DNA of 64,000 nt from CAWBRT01 sp963696525 (GTDB lineage: Bacteria > Acidobacteriota > Terriglobia > Terriglobales > Acidobacteriaceae): NCBI GenBank assembly GCA_963696525.1, contig CAVOKO010000005.1, positions 1 through 64,000 of the forward strand, read 5' to 3'. Below, piece by piece: positions 25,452-35,141 of the stretch. The notes below the pieces were generated by a model that saw only the letters and a program-made list of their open reading frames with translations, did no database searches and was not told where the DNA came from. A program made the position numbers and the translations under genes. How positions within the stretch are numbered: the stretch's first letter is position 1; the number at the start of each line of letters is the position of its first letter.

Positions 25452-27767
25452 CTAAAAGTTGGTGGTGAGGCGCATGGCGAAGCTTCGCGGCGGGCCGATG
25501 GCGTTGCCGGAGAAAAGACCTCCGAAGTCGATAATATCGAGAACATTGGTAAGGTTTTGTCCGTCGATTTGAAACCGCATATTCACACGCTCGGACTTGT
25601 AAATATCGGTGCCCGCCGAGGCATTGACCTGAAATGAAGGAGAGATACGACTGCGGCCGAAGTTAATGCGATTCAGTACCTGCTGGCCGTATTGGGCAAG
25701 AACCGTCGAGGGGTCGCCATCGAACTCGAAGGGCAGCCCGCTGTCATATTGAATTCCGCCTGCGACCCAGAGACGCGGTGCGACCTGGTAGCGAAGTCGT
25801 CCACGAACGGTGTTGCGCTGATCCTGCGAATCCGGGAAATGGCCGGTGAGCTGGGTTACCGCGGCCGAGGCGCCGTCACCCAAAAAGAGCCCTCCTGTTA
25901 CCGGGAACCAGACGTTGCCGACGGTATAGGAGTAGCTCAGAAACCCGGAAAAGCGGTGCCATTCGAGAAGATTAAGTTTTGCTTCCGCCCCATAGATGAT
26001 GGATTTCCGAAAGGCAATCGGGAAGCTGATCGTTGTGTTCGAGATTTGATCGTCATCCGCATAGTTATTTACATCTCTCCGGAAATAGTTTGTGTCCAGC
26101 CTCAGCTTTCCGAAGAACGCCTTGCTGAAACCGATCTCGTAGTAATTGCCTTGTGAAGGTTGCACCGGCAGCCGGAGGAAATTGGTCGGGTTGAGGGATT
26201 CAATCGCGGTTGAATTCGAGAGCAGAATGTTCTCGAAGGATGGGCTCTGAAAAACCCGGTCATAGGAGAAATGTAAGACCAGGCCAGCGGACGGGAAATA
26301 GCGCGAAATCGAGAAGCGCGGGCTCAACGCTTGCCGGTTTAACAAAAGCTGATAGTGGTCCCAGCGAAGCCCTGCATTAATCGTCCATTTGCCAAGATGG
26401 ACCAGATCCTGCACGAATGCGGATTGCTCAAGGTCCGGCCGGTTTCCCGTGAAGCTGAAAGCGGGAGGTGTGCCGTCATCAAATTGCGTCGGATCCGTAA
26501 TGTTGTAGGTAAAATTTTCATGTAGAAATATATTGTCCGACTCGACCCCAAATTTCCACTCGTGCCGGCCATGAGCGATGGTGACGGCTCCTTTGAAATA
26601 TCCTTCGCGAAACGAATTGTGCTGAAACACTTCTATGGGAGTTGAATTCGCGTTGGAATTGAAATCATTCGCATTGTCGCGAACCATCCCGCGCAGATCG
26701 GCCACCATACGGGACGAAAACGTGTGCTGGTAGGAAACGATTCCCATCGTCTCGATGTTATCCGCCGTTTGGCGCTGGCCTGCGACTTGCTGCACAAGTT
26801 CGTTCGGAATATCGTAGCGCGAGTCCTCATGGCGGACGATGAATCTCACGCGGTCCTTCGGCGTTAAGTCGCGCTCGTAGTTTACCGAAAAATCGCCCAG
26901 CGTACCTGTATTCGAATAGTTCTGCGGGACCACTGGATTCAGGTAATGGTCCGTCATGCTGCCGCTGGCGCTGGCGCCGAGCGTATTCTTGCCCCAGGAA
27001 TACTGCCCCTTTGCGAAAACGCCGGCTGAGTTAAAGCTGCCGCCGGAAAGCACTGTCTCGCCATGAAAACCGGGCTGCGAATTTCGCAGCGTGTTCACCT
27101 CGACCACGCCCCCCATTTTTCGGCCGTATTCGGCGGGAATGCCTGCCGTGTAAATGCTCAAAGATTGCACGTCATCCGCTTCAATCTCAGGTCCGAAGCT
27201 AGGTGAGCGATTGTCCGTCAATGGGATGCCATCCACCACAAATTGTGTCTGATACTCCGAGCCACGGGGATGCAAGACGGCATTCCCTTCGTATAGCCAA
27301 CCCGGCTGTGAATTTACCAAGTCCTGTATGGAACGGCCCGGAATCGAGCCAAGCCGATTTTGGATCAGATCTGACCCTATTCGATTAACGGAGCCAGCTT
27401 GATCGGGATCAATCAGCGTATCGGCCGCACTAACAGTTACGGATTGATTGACCACGGGTAGTTTGAGTTGGATTCTGTATTCTTTGGGAAGCGAGGAATG
27501 AAGCTCGACAGTTTCGGATACGGCTGCAAAACCAGGCTGCTTGATCGTGAGGTGATAAATGCCATAGGGCAGGCGCTGCACGGCCAGGGTGCCCTGATCG
27601 CTGGTCGTCAGAGTATTTCGATATTGATTCGCCTCACTCGTGATGCGAATAATCGTTTTTACGCCGACACCGGACGGATCAGTCACCTTAAGATGCAATT
27701 CGCCGCTATTGCTCTGGCAGAAAAGCGGCAAGGCGCAGAGAACAAAAAGCGTTACAAGCCTTCTCAT
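25452..27767 (-). CDS. TonB-dependent outer-membrane receptor with N-terminal carboxypeptidase-regulatory-like domain
   Basis: 771 residues. A Sec signal (RRLVTLFVLCALPLFCQ) is followed by a carboxypeptidase-regulatory-like domain of about 90 residues (GELHLKVTDPSGVGVK...). A plug domain follows (FVVDGIPLTDNRSPSFGPEI, SLSIYTAGIPAEYGRKMGGVVEV), then a beta-barrel ending in a typical outer-membrane C-terminus (SFAMRLTTNF, terminal aromatic). This Oar-like layout is common in acidobacteria. It imports a large or chelated nutrient across the outer membrane. An ECF sigma-factor remnant starts divergently 64 bp upstream, suggesting former regulation by that sigma factor. The ligand is unknown. Confidence 0.93.
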   Translation of the reverse strand: MRRLVTLFVLCALPLFCQSNSGELHLKVTDPSGVGVKTIIRITSEANQYRNTLTTSDQGTLAVQRLPYGIYHLTIKQPGFAAVSETVELHSSLPKEYRIQLKLPVVNQSVTVSAADTLIDPDQAGSVNRIGSDLIQNRLGSIPGRSIQDLVNSQPGWLYEGNAVLHPRGSEYQTQFVVDGIPLTDNRSPSFGPEIEADDVQSLSIYTAGIPAEYGRKMGGVVEVNTLRNSQPGFHGETVLSGGSFNSAGVFAKGQYSWGKNTLGASASGSMTDHYLNPVVPQNYSNTGTLGDFSVNYERDLTPKDRVRFIVRHEDSRYDIPNELVQQVAGQRQTADNIETMGIVSYQHTFSSRMVADLRGMVRDNANDFNSNANSTPIEVFQHNSFREGYFKGAVTIAHGRHEWKFGVESDNIFLHENFTYNITDPTQFDDGTPPAFSFTGNRPDLEQSAFVQDLVHLGKWTINAGLRWDHYQLLLNRQALSPRFSISRYFPSAGLVLHFSYDRVFQSPSFENILLSNSTAIESLNPTNFLRLPVQPSQGNYYEIGFSKAFFGKLRLDTNYFRRDVNNYADDDQISNTTISFPIAFRKSIIYGAEAKLNLLEWHRFSGFLSYSYTVGNVWFPVTGGLFLGDGASAAVTQLTGHFPDSQDQRNTVRGRLRYQVAPRLWVAGGIQYDSGLPFEFDGDPSTVLAQYGQQVLNRINFGRSRISPSFQVNASAGTDIYKSERVNMRFQIDGQNLTNVLDIIDFGGLFSGNAIGPPRSFAMRLTTNF

Positions 27768-27831
27768 CGAGTATTAGCCTCAGTCCAGCTTTGCGTTTTC
27801 TGTGAAGCCTTCGGAGATTGAATGCGAGGTT

Positions 27832-28038
27832 ATGAAGCTGTTCGAGCAATTTCGCAATCCGCTTCTCCGTTATGTCCTTTCGTTCGGCATACGCGTGCAT
27901 GATGCGGAAGAAGTCACGCAAGAAGTGTTCGTCTCCCTCTTCCGGCATCTGCAATTACGGAGATGTCGGCGAAATCTGCGCGGCTGGATTTTTCGCGTCG
28001 CGCACAATCTTGCGCAGAAGCAGCGCCATGCGAAGTAG
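27832..28038 (+). pseudogene. N-terminal fragment (region 2) of an ECF sigma factor
   Basis: 68 residues. It reads MKLFEQFRNPLLRYVLSFG, then DAEEVTQEVFVSLFRHLQL and LRGWIFRVAHNLAQKQRH, a canonical sigma-70 region 2 with the -10-recognition helix. A stop follows at once and region 4 is absent; ECF factors are normally about 180 residues. An alternative GTG start lies at 27802. At about 28036 the sequence becomes the N-terminus of an opposing gene. It lies divergent to the TonB receptor, its probable former target. Confidence 0.8.
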
Positions 28039-28080
28039 CAGCGCTAAGAATGCAATTCCAATTATGTATGCCCGGTTCAT
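27955..28080 (-). pseudogene. start of a truncated gene encoding a membrane or secreted protein
   Basis: On the minus strand an AGAGGTGG ribosome-binding site sits 5 nt before ATG 28080. The frame then reads MNRAYIIGIAFLALLL, a convincing signal peptide or membrane segment. Beyond about 16-20 codons it runs antisense through the sigma-factor fragment and stops at 27955. It looks like the 5' end of a gene whose body was lost in the same event that truncated the sigma factor. Family unknown. Confidence 0.45.
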
Positions 28081-28578
28081 GGTATCCACCTCTTAAAATG
28101 GTAATCTATCTGCCCGGATGAGTCTGTAGAAGCCATTGAGGGTTCGACACTCCCGCACGCGAACGATTTCTCCGATTTTCCGCCACATTTATCTACAAGA
28201 CCCACATCTGCTAACTGCGGCAGATATGGGGCACCAGGCCGTAATTGCGCGGGTTGGGGCAGAACGAGCGAGGCGCTACCGAATGTGTAGTCCAGAAGTG
28301 AAGCGTACAAAATGTTGGGGTTTATCCGATCCCAAAACTTGGTTTTTCAGCAGCCCTACTGGGAGAGAGACAATCAGCTGAATTCGCACTCATTATGAAC
28401 TCATTATGAAATGTGGCCGAATACTTGAAATGTAACCGAATATTTAATGATAAGATGACGGAACCGTGCCACTCCCGTTTGAACAGCGCACTTAAGTTCA
28501 TCCTAGAGACCCCGGCTGACAGGCATTTGCTTCAGCGAGAAGCCGTTAGCGCCAAGCTGGCGCTCAGGACCCGGCAAA
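28081..28578. other. intergenic region between gene remnants and the radical SAM gene
   Basis: About 500 bp, AT-richer than its neighbours in places (28380-28450). It should contain the promoter for the truncated minus-strand gene and for the radical SAM gene. No motif-bearing frame, tRNA or clear terminator was recognised. Confidence 0.4.
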
Positions 28579-30273
28579 CTGAAAATCCTTCTCTATAACC
28601 CCGACAACGGCATCACGCAGAACTTCATGCCTCACCTCTGGATGTTTCTGCTGCAGGCGCTTACGCCCCCCGGCCATGAAGTTCTTCTGATCGATGGCAA
28701 CACACGACCGATGAGCGACGCCGAACTAGTCCAGTTTGCTGTCGACCAAAGAGTCGGACTGGTCGGGATCGGGGCCATGACCCGCATGATCGCCAAAGCG
28801 TACCGGGTGGCGGATTCGATTCGTGCCGCCGGTATTCCAGTCGTGATGGGCGGACCGCATGTGACCGAAGTTCCAGGCGAAGCGCTCGGACATAACGGCG
28901 GACCGCGCCATGCCGATGCGCTGGCCCTGGGCGAGGCGGACGAAACCTGGCCGCTGATCGTGGAAGACGCGGCGCGGGGCCAACTCAAGCAGATCTACAC
29001 TCCGACCGACGCATCCGGGAAGGAGCGCAAGCCGACGCTGCAGAATTATCCGGCGATTCCCTGGGATTCACTCGACTTGCGGCAGTTCAATCGAATTCCG
29101 GGCTTTGTGCGTCCAGTCATGCGGCGAATGGGATTCAATTGGGAAACATTTCACATCATTCCCATCGAGTCCGGACGCGGCTGCCCCTATGGCTGCGAGT
29201 TCTGCACGGTCACGGGGTTTTTCGGCGACTCGATCCGCTTCCGCTCCAACCGCAGCATCGTCGAAGAGATGCTCAAGCTCAAAGAGCGTGCCCGCGGCAG
29301 CCGCGGCCAGATCGCCGTATTCTTCGTCGACGACAATTTCGCCATCAATGTAAAGCGTACGAAGTCGCTTCTACGCGACATTATTGCCGCGGGAGCCACG
29401 CTTTCTTGGGTCGGCCAAATCAGCGCCAACCTGCTGCGCGATGAGGAACTGCTGGATTTGATCGCGGCTTCAGGGGGACGCTGGATCTTCATCGGCATGG
29501 AGTCGCTCGACGCGGCCAATCTCGCCAGCGTCAACAAGAGCTTTAACAAGCCTTCCGAATACCCCGGCGTCCTCCGGGCGCTGGCGCGGCGCAACATTTA
29601 TGCCATCACGTCGTTTATCTTCGGATTCGATCACGACACCCCGGGCGTGGCCGAGCGAACCTTGGCCGAGATCCGCGATTGGCCGCCGGTTCTGCCGGTT
29701 TTTGGACAAATCACCCCGTTCCCTTCCACTCCGTTGTATGACCGCCTGCAAAAAGAAGGAAGGCTCAAACGGCCGCTACACTGGCTCGAGTTCGCCCCTT
29801 TTCAGATGGCGCACGAACCTCTGAAGCTGACCATTCCAGAGGTGGCGTCCGAGGTGCAATATGCGTGGATGAACTCCTACAGTCCGGCCGCGACTCGGCA
29901 GGCGCTGGATTCGATGGCGAATGAACCAGCTGCTTACAAGATCAGCCACCTGGTTTCACGGTTGTTCTTCCGTGGCATCTATTTTCAGCAAAAGGGAGCC
30001 TGGAAATGGCTGAAGCTGATCGTTGAAAACCGAGGCTCGGTGTGGCGCATTGTCAGGGACTCGTTTACGCAGTGGCAGGGGACCCGCGATCGGGACAGGA
30101 CGGAAGACTTTAACCACAGTTCGCGAAGCGCCGCTCAGGCCGGCCAACTCGCGCCGGAGATGCGAACTGAATTCTACGGCTTACAACTCATGGTTGGGCG
30201 CGAGGCCGAACTGGAAATCAGTCCAATCCCTCTGGAAAGCAATCCACGAACACCGCCTGCCGGCGAGAAGTAG
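28579..30273 (+). CDS. B12-binding domain radical SAM protein
   Basis: About 564 residues if translation begins at CTG 28579 (AGGA 9 nt upstream). The first ATG in frame is 28627, but the 16 codons before it (KILLYNPDNGITQNF) match the usual family N-terminus, so the ATG start looks too late. The N-terminal cobalamin-binding Rossmann domain (VGLVGIGAMTRMIAKAYRVA, VVMGGPHVTEVP) is followed by the radical SAM core with GRGCPYGCEFCTV, whose three Cys bind the 4Fe-4S cluster. Downstream come FVDDNFAIN and GMESLD, then a helical C-terminal region. Such proteins methylate or rearrange lipid, hopanoid, pigment or natural-product intermediates. The substrate is unknown, and no partner gene adjoins it. 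Confidence 0.88.
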   Translation: MKILLYNPDNGITQNFMPHLWMFLLQALTPPGHEVLLIDGNTRPMSDAELVQFAVDQRVGLVGIGAMTRMIAKAYRVADSIRAAGIPVVMGGPHVTEVPGEALGHNGGPRHADALALGEADETWPLIVEDAARGQLKQIYTPTDASGKERKPTLQNYPAIPWDSLDLRQFNRIPGFVRPVMRRMGFNWETFHIIPIESGRGCPYGCEFCTVTGFFGDSIRFRSNRSIVEEMLKLKERARGSRGQIAVFFVDDNFAINVKRTKSLLRDIIAAGATLSWVGQISANLLRDEELLDLIAASGGRWIFIGMESLDAANLASVNKSFNKPSEYPGVLRALARRNIYAITSFIFGFDHDTPGVAERTLAEIRDWPPVLPVFGQITPFPSTPLYDRLQKEGRLKRPLHWLEFAPFQMAHEPLKLTIPEVASEVQYAWMNSYSPAATRQALDSMANEPAAYKISHLVSRLFFRGIYFQQKGAWKWLKLIVENRGSVWRIVRDSFTQWQGTRDRDRTEDFNHSSRSAAQAGQLAPEMRTEFYGLQLMVGREAELEISPIPLESNPRTPPAGEK

Positions 30274-30711
30274 CTTGGCGCGAAACAATCCAGCTGCCAC
30301 TATTCGCTGATGAGCCCCGCTTTTGCGCCGATCAGCGAAAGCAGGTTCCAACCGGCCGGGGGTTCTGTGTTGTAATAGAAGATTAAAGCACCTAATGCCT
30401 GGCCGGAAATCAATCGTGGATTACCCTGGCAGGGCGTTGGCGGAGTATGCGCTGGTCGATTGGCCGCGAATTTTTGACGGGGAAAAAGTTGTGTCTGGCA
30501 GTGCGCCGTCAGTTGTGCACGGCAGGTGGACTCGCTTGACTTCTGGCGTGCGCCGCTCCGACCCGAGCGGGCTTTACCCGAGGGGCGTTGCCGCCCCAGC
30601 AAGTCCAGCGAAGCCGCCTGCAAAACGTTCTAATTGGCATGGAACCCATCCGCGGCGAGAGCCTTGGAGGGACCGCTGCAAAGGCCGGCGGAAAAGTGAG
30701 TGGCGAGTTTC
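30274..30711. other. intergenic region before the CoA-dehydratase activase gene
   Basis: About 440 bp with GC content like the flanking genes. One plus-strand frame spans most of it, but it has no recognised motif and no good ribosome-binding site. No terminator with a T-run was found after the radical SAM gene. Confidence 0.35.
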
Positions 30712-33700
30712 ATGAGTATCAATATTGGTTTGGATATCGGCGCGGTCAGTTTGAAACTTGCCGCCATCGGCAGCAAGAAAGACAGATCGTTGCTGGAGGT
30801 TTTTTCGCGGAATTCCGACCACTTTATGTTCCACCAGTTTCCTGAAGGCAGCGCCATGGCTGGACGGCCGTTGGTTGTCTCGCGCTACCGGCGCATTCAG
30901 GGCAGCCCTATCGAGTCCACCTTCGACCTGCTGAAGGACTTCTACGAGCACTTGCCTGAGCAGAGTGTCGAGGGCATCCGCGTAACCGGTTCAGGAAGCC
31001 AGCTGATCGCCAAAATCCTGGGCATTTACTTCGAGAACGAATTTCGCGCCCTGGTCAAGGGAGTGCGGGCTCTCTATCCAGCCGTGCGTACCGTGTTTGA
31101 AATGGGCGGCGAAAGCTCGAAGTACGTCCGCCTGGAAGCGAGCGCTTCCAGCAAATACCTTGGCATTATCGACTACTCCTCGAGTGGCGACTGTGCCGCC
31201 GGCACGGGATCGTTTATCGACCAGCAGGCGTCGCGCCTGCTCTACCAAGTGGAGGAAGTCGGGGCTGCCGCCTGTAATGCGAATAGCGCCGCGCGCATCG
31301 CCGGGCGCTGCTCGGTCTTCGCGAAGTCGGACATGATCCATGCCCAGCAGAAGGGGTACACAACCGAGCAGATTCTGCGGGGACTATGCGATGCGGTGGC
31401 GCGAAATTTCAAGTCGGCAATCGTCAAAAACGGCGAAATCATCGCACCGGTGGCGTTTGTTGGGGGCGTCGCCTGCAACCAAGGCGTTCGCCATGCCCTG
31501 CGTGAGGCATTCAATCTCGAAGACGATCAGTTCATCGTGCCCGAGTTGTACGCCTGGATGAGCGCAATTGGCGCGGCAATGTTCGAAGCCGAGGAGCTGC
31601 GTAAGCTTTCCTTCAAGCACATCCACCAGGTGCAGCAGCACGTGCATGCGAAACAGCAGTTTGCATTCAGCGATCCGCTTTCCATGCAGGCGGTCACCCT
31701 GCTGCGCGACCAGGTGCAGGACCCGCCTCTGCCGGAGCCGGGGAATCAAGTTGACGCCTTCCTCGGTATCGACATCGGCTCGGTTTCGACCAACCTGGTG
31801 CTCATCGACAACGATGGCAAGGTGCTCTACGAGATTTACCTGCGCACCCAGGGCCGTCCCATCGAGGTCGTCTCCGCCGGGCTGAAGGAAATCGAGGAGA
31901 AGATCGGCGATCGGATTTTTATCCGCGGTGCGGGAACCACCGGCAGCGGCCGCGAACTGATCGGCGAACTGATTGGGGCCGACGCCGTCAGCGACGAGAT
32001 TACGGCTCATAAGACCGGCGCCGCGCACGTTTGCAATCAACTCGGCCTTGAGCCGGTGGATACAATCTTCGAGATTGGCGGACAGGATTCCAAGTTCATC
32101 CGTCTGGAAAAAGGCGTGGTGGTAGATTTCACCATGAACGAAGCCTGCGCCGCTGGCACCGGTTCGTTTCTGGAGGAGCAGGCGGAAAAACTTGGGGTCG
32201 AGATCAAGGACGAGTTTGCCAATCTGGCGCTGGCCTCCAAGCATCCGGCCCGTTTGGGCGAACGCTGCACCGTCTTCATGGAACGCGATGTCACGGCGCT
32301 GATGTTGAAGGGCGCAGCGATTGGCGATATCTGCGCCGGCCTGGCCTACTCGGTCGCGCTCAACTATCTCAATCGCGTAGTGCGCGGGCGCAAAGTCGGC
32401 AACGCCATATTTTTTCAGGGCGGGACGGCGTACAACGATGCGGTTGCAGCCGCATTCTCGCACATTTTGCAAAAGCGCATCATCGTTCCTCCACACAACG
32501 GGGTGATCGGCGCGATCGGCATGGCGCTCATCGCGCGCGAGCGCATGCTCGGCAGCTCGGCGCCATCGAAGTTCCGCGGCTATGACCTGAGCAAGGTCGA
32601 TTTCACCACGCGCGATTTTGTCTGCGGCGCATGTTCGAATTCCTGTGACATGAAGGAGTTCAAGATTGAGGGTGAGCGCAGCTTTTGGGGCGACAAATGC
32701 GGTGACCGCTACCGCAAGCGCGCCAAAACGGATCGCCAGCCGGTCATCGCCGATCTGCTGGAGCATCACCAGCGGCTGCTGGAGGAAGTTTGCCGTCCGG
32801 CGACCGGCAAGCGGCCTGTGATCGGCGTTCCGCGGGCGATGTACTTTTATGATCGCTTTCCCTTCTGGTGCGCTTATTTTCAGGAGCTGGGTTTCGATGT
32901 GGTACTTTCGTCGCCGACCGACAGGCGTATTTGCGCAGTCGGAGACGAACTGGCCATTGCACAGCCGTGCTTTCCCGTGAAAGTCGCGCATGGACACGTC
33001 CAGGAACTTCTCTCGAAGAATGTCGATTATGTGCTCGTGCCCAACGCGGTGAACTCCGACCTTCCAGTCGCACTGGAAAACATCTATACGGAGTCGCACC
33101 TCTGTCCGTGGAACCAAACGCTGTCTTTTGTGCTCCGCGCCGTGCCGCAGCTTGACGAGATGCGCGATAAGATTCTAAACCCAACGGTTCACTTCCGTTA
33201 CGGATACAAGCAGGTGGAAAAGGCGCTGGGCGACTTTGCCCGTTCCCGGCTGAAGATTTCCCGGGTCACCAGCGACCGCGCGGTTGCCGCCGCCTACGCT
33301 GCCCAGGCAAAGTTCACCCGCGCTCTCGAGGAGCTTGGAGCCGAGGCGCTCGCCACGCTGCGCCAGACGAATGAGCCCGCGATTGTACTGGTCGGGCGCG
33401 CCTACAATCTCTACGACCGCGGGATTAACTGCGACATCCCGCGCAAGCTGCGGTCGCTATACGGCGTCAATGTCGTGCCGATGGATTTTCTGCCGGTGGA
33501 GCTCGAGGACATTCGCGAGGTTAACCCGAACATGTACTGGAACGCGGGGCGGCGTATCCTGGCGGCGGCACAAATCACCAGCCGCTTCCCGAAGCTGCAC
33601 GTGGTTTACATCTCCAACTTCAAATGCGGTCCGGACAGCTATATCAAATCGTTCGTGAATGACGCTACCCGCAAACCCTCGCTGGTACTGCAATTCGATG

Positions 33701-33792
33701 GACACTCCAACGACGCGGGCTTCATCACCCGCTGCGAAGCCTATCTCGATTCCAAAGGATTCCTGCGATGTCCAACGGCTGCCGCCATCTGA
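30712..33792 (+). CDS. acyl-CoA dehydratase activase-like protein: two BadF/BcrAD-type ATPase domains plus DUF2229-like region
   Basis: 1026 residues from ATG 30712 (GTG 30700 is an alternative). Two ASKHA-fold activase domains stand in tandem. The first begins INIGLDIGAVSLKLAAIG and has Cys161 (DCAAGTGSF) and Cys200 (GRCSVF). The second begins FLGIDIGSVSTNLVLID and has Cys479 (ACAAGTGSF) and Cys519 (ERCTVF). These cysteine pairs match the bridging 4Fe-4S ligands of 2-hydroxyglutaryl-CoA dehydratase activators, which form homodimers; here both halves are in one chain. The C-terminal 400 residues contain CGACSNSCDMKEF and resemble the activase-associated dehydratase-like region. It probably drives an ATP-dependent one-electron reduction in the cytoplasm. 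The next gene overlaps it by 25 bp. Confidence 0.88.
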   Translation: MSINIGLDIGAVSLKLAAIGSKKDRSLLEVFSRNSDHFMFHQFPEGSAMAGRPLVVSRYRRIQGSPIESTFDLLKDFYEHLPEQSVEGIRVTGSGSQLIAKILGIYFENEFRALVKGVRALYPAVRTVFEMGGESSKYVRLEASASSKYLGIIDYSSSGDCAAGTGSFIDQQASRLLYQVEEVGAAACNANSAARIAGRCSVFAKSDMIHAQQKGYTTEQILRGLCDAVARNFKSAIVKNGEIIAPVAFVGGVACNQGVRHALREAFNLEDDQFIVPELYAWMSAIGAAMFEAEELRKLSFKHIHQVQQHVHAKQQFAFSDPLSMQAVTLLRDQVQDPPLPEPGNQVDAFLGIDIGSVSTNLVLIDNDGKVLYEIYLRTQGRPIEVVSAGLKEIEEKIGDRIFIRGAGTTGSGRELIGELIGADAVSDEITAHKTGAAHVCNQLGLEPVDTIFEIGGQDSKFIRLEKGVVVDFTMNEACAAGTGSFLEEQAEKLGVEIKDEFANLALASKHPARLGERCTVFMERDVTALMLKGAAIGDICAGLAYSVALNYLNRVVRGRKVGNAIFFQGGTAYNDAVAAAFSHILQKRIIVPPHNGVIGAIGMALIARERMLGSSAPSKFRGYDLSKVDFTTRDFVCGACSNSCDMKEFKIEGERSFWGDKCGDRYRKRAKTDRQPVIADLLEHHQRLLEEVCRPATGKRPVIGVPRAMYFYDRFPFWCAYFQELGFDVVLSSPTDRRICAVGDELAIAQPCFPVKVAHGHVQELLSKNVDYVLVPNAVNSDLPVALENIYTESHLCPWNQTLSFVLRAVPQLDEMRDKILNPTVHFRYGYKQVEKALGDFARSRLKISRVTSDRAVAAAYAAQAKFTRALEELGAEALATLRQTNEPAIVLVGRAYNLYDRGINCDIPRKLRSLYGVNVVPMDFLPVELEDIREVNPNMYWNAGRRILAAAQITSRFPKLHVVYISNFKCGPDSYIKSFVNDATRKPSLVLQFDGHSNDAGFITRCEAYLDSKGFLRCPTAAAI

Positions 33793-35066
33793 GCCGCAAA
33801 ATCGGCCCCGAACACCCGCTGGCCGGCAAGACAGTCTATATTCCCACGATGGCGGACGGCAGCGCGGAAGCGTTTGCCGCCGTCTTCCGCTGGCTTGGTG
33901 TCGATGCTTCGCCGACCCCTCCGTCGGACGAGTTGACGCGCGAGTTCGGCAGCCGCTACACGAATGGTGACGAGTGTTATCCGGCGAAGGTGGTTGTCGG
34001 TGATTTCGTCAGGGTCATCCAGCAGCCGGGGTTCGATGCCAAGCGCAGCATGTTCTTCATGCCCACCGCGGACGGGCCGTGCCGCTTCGGCCAGTACGTG
34101 CCGATGCTCGGGAAAATTCTGCGGGATATCGGCTACGGCGACGTTCAGATCCTCTCCCCAACCAGCAAAAATTCCTACGCGGACCTGGGCGAAATCTCCA
34201 CGCCATTCATGCGCGGGGGCTGGCGCGCGCTGGTTGCCGCCAGCGTGCTCCGCAAGGCTTTGCACCGCAAGCGACCGTATGAAACCATCCCCGGTTCCAG
34301 CGACAAGGTGTACGAGGAGGGCATTGCCGACCTGTGCTCGACCATCGAGCAGGGCTGTTCGCATAATGGCTGCCAACTGGATGCGATCGTCGCCGTCATG
34401 CAGCGTACGCGCGAAAAATTTGCGCGGGTGGCGATGCGCTACGACGACAGCGTGCCTCTGATCGGAGTGGTTGGAGAAATTTTCTGCCGGCTCAACACCT
34501 TCAGCAACGAAGATCTGATTCGAAAGCTCGAAAGCTATGGCGCCCAGGCGTGGCTGAGCGATATTCCCGAATGGATCATGTACACCAATTCCGAACAATT
34601 GCGGAAGCTGAAGCTGCGGGGACAGTACTGGTCGATGGAGATGCTGAAGGCGCGCGTTCGCTGGCACGTGCAGGAGCGCGACGAGCACGCCATCACCAAG
34701 CCTTTCAAACAAGATTTCACCGGCAGTGAAGAGCCGGACGTCTATGAAGTCTTCGAGTATGCGCGGCCGTATCTGCCCAACGATGGCGCACTCGGCGAGA
34801 TGGTGCTGTCGGTAGGCAAAGCCGCATACCTGGCTAAGCACGGCGCGGATGGCATCATCGACATCAGCCCGTTCACCTGCATGAACGGGATCGTGAGCGA
34901 AGCCGTCTACCCCAAGTTGAGCAAAGACTATGGGGGTATTCCGATTCGCAATTTCTACTTCGATGGCACGCAATCGGAACTCGACCGGGATCTGGGGATC
35001 TACATGGAACTGACGCGCTCGTATCGGGAGAAAAAGTCCTTGCATACGGCGAGCTGCGGGCGGTAA
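33768..35066 (+). CDS. 2-hydroxyacyl-CoA dehydratase-like (HgdB/DUF2229-related) partner protein
   Basis: 432 residues. The start overlaps the preceding activase gene by 25 bp, so the two are coupled and probably form one complex. Cys residues sit in motifs typical of dehydratase-like Fe-S subunits (NGDECYPAKVVVGDF, ADGPCRFGQY, FTCMNGIVSEA). Family members accompany the large BadF-type activase in many anaerobes and facultative bacteria, but their substrate is not established. No acyl-CoA transferase or second dehydratase subunit is nearby, which argues against a simple hydroxyglutarate fermentation role. Confidence 0.82.
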   Translation: MSNGCRHLSRKIGPEHPLAGKTVYIPTMADGSAEAFAAVFRWLGVDASPTPPSDELTREFGSRYTNGDECYPAKVVVGDFVRVIQQPGFDAKRSMFFMPTADGPCRFGQYVPMLGKILRDIGYGDVQILSPTSKNSYADLGEISTPFMRGGWRALVAASVLRKALHRKRPYETIPGSSDKVYEEGIADLCSTIEQGCSHNGCQLDAIVAVMQRTREKFARVAMRYDDSVPLIGVVGEIFCRLNTFSNEDLIRKLESYGAQAWLSDIPEWIMYTNSEQLRKLKLRGQYWSMEMLKARVRWHVQERDEHAITKPFKQDFTGSEEPDVYEVFEYARPYLPNDGALGEMVLSVGKAAYLAKHGADGIIDISPFTCMNGIVSEAVYPKLSKDYGGIPIRNFYFDGTQSELDRDLGIYMELTRSYREKKSLHTASCGR

Positions 35067-35141
35067 CGCGATCTTGCTATAGCCGCTCCGCATACCCTAA
35101 ATCCCTTCGGGGCTGCCGCGAATTGTCGGGACGCTCGAATT

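Noticed and set aside
31384..33117. A 577-codon minus-strand frame within the activase gene
   Set aside because: Antisense shadow. The sense protein has duplicated activase motifs at the expected spacing.
33741..35093. A 450-codon minus-strand frame opposite the dehydratase-like gene
   Set aside because: Antisense shadow of a coupled sense gene with conserved cysteine motifs.
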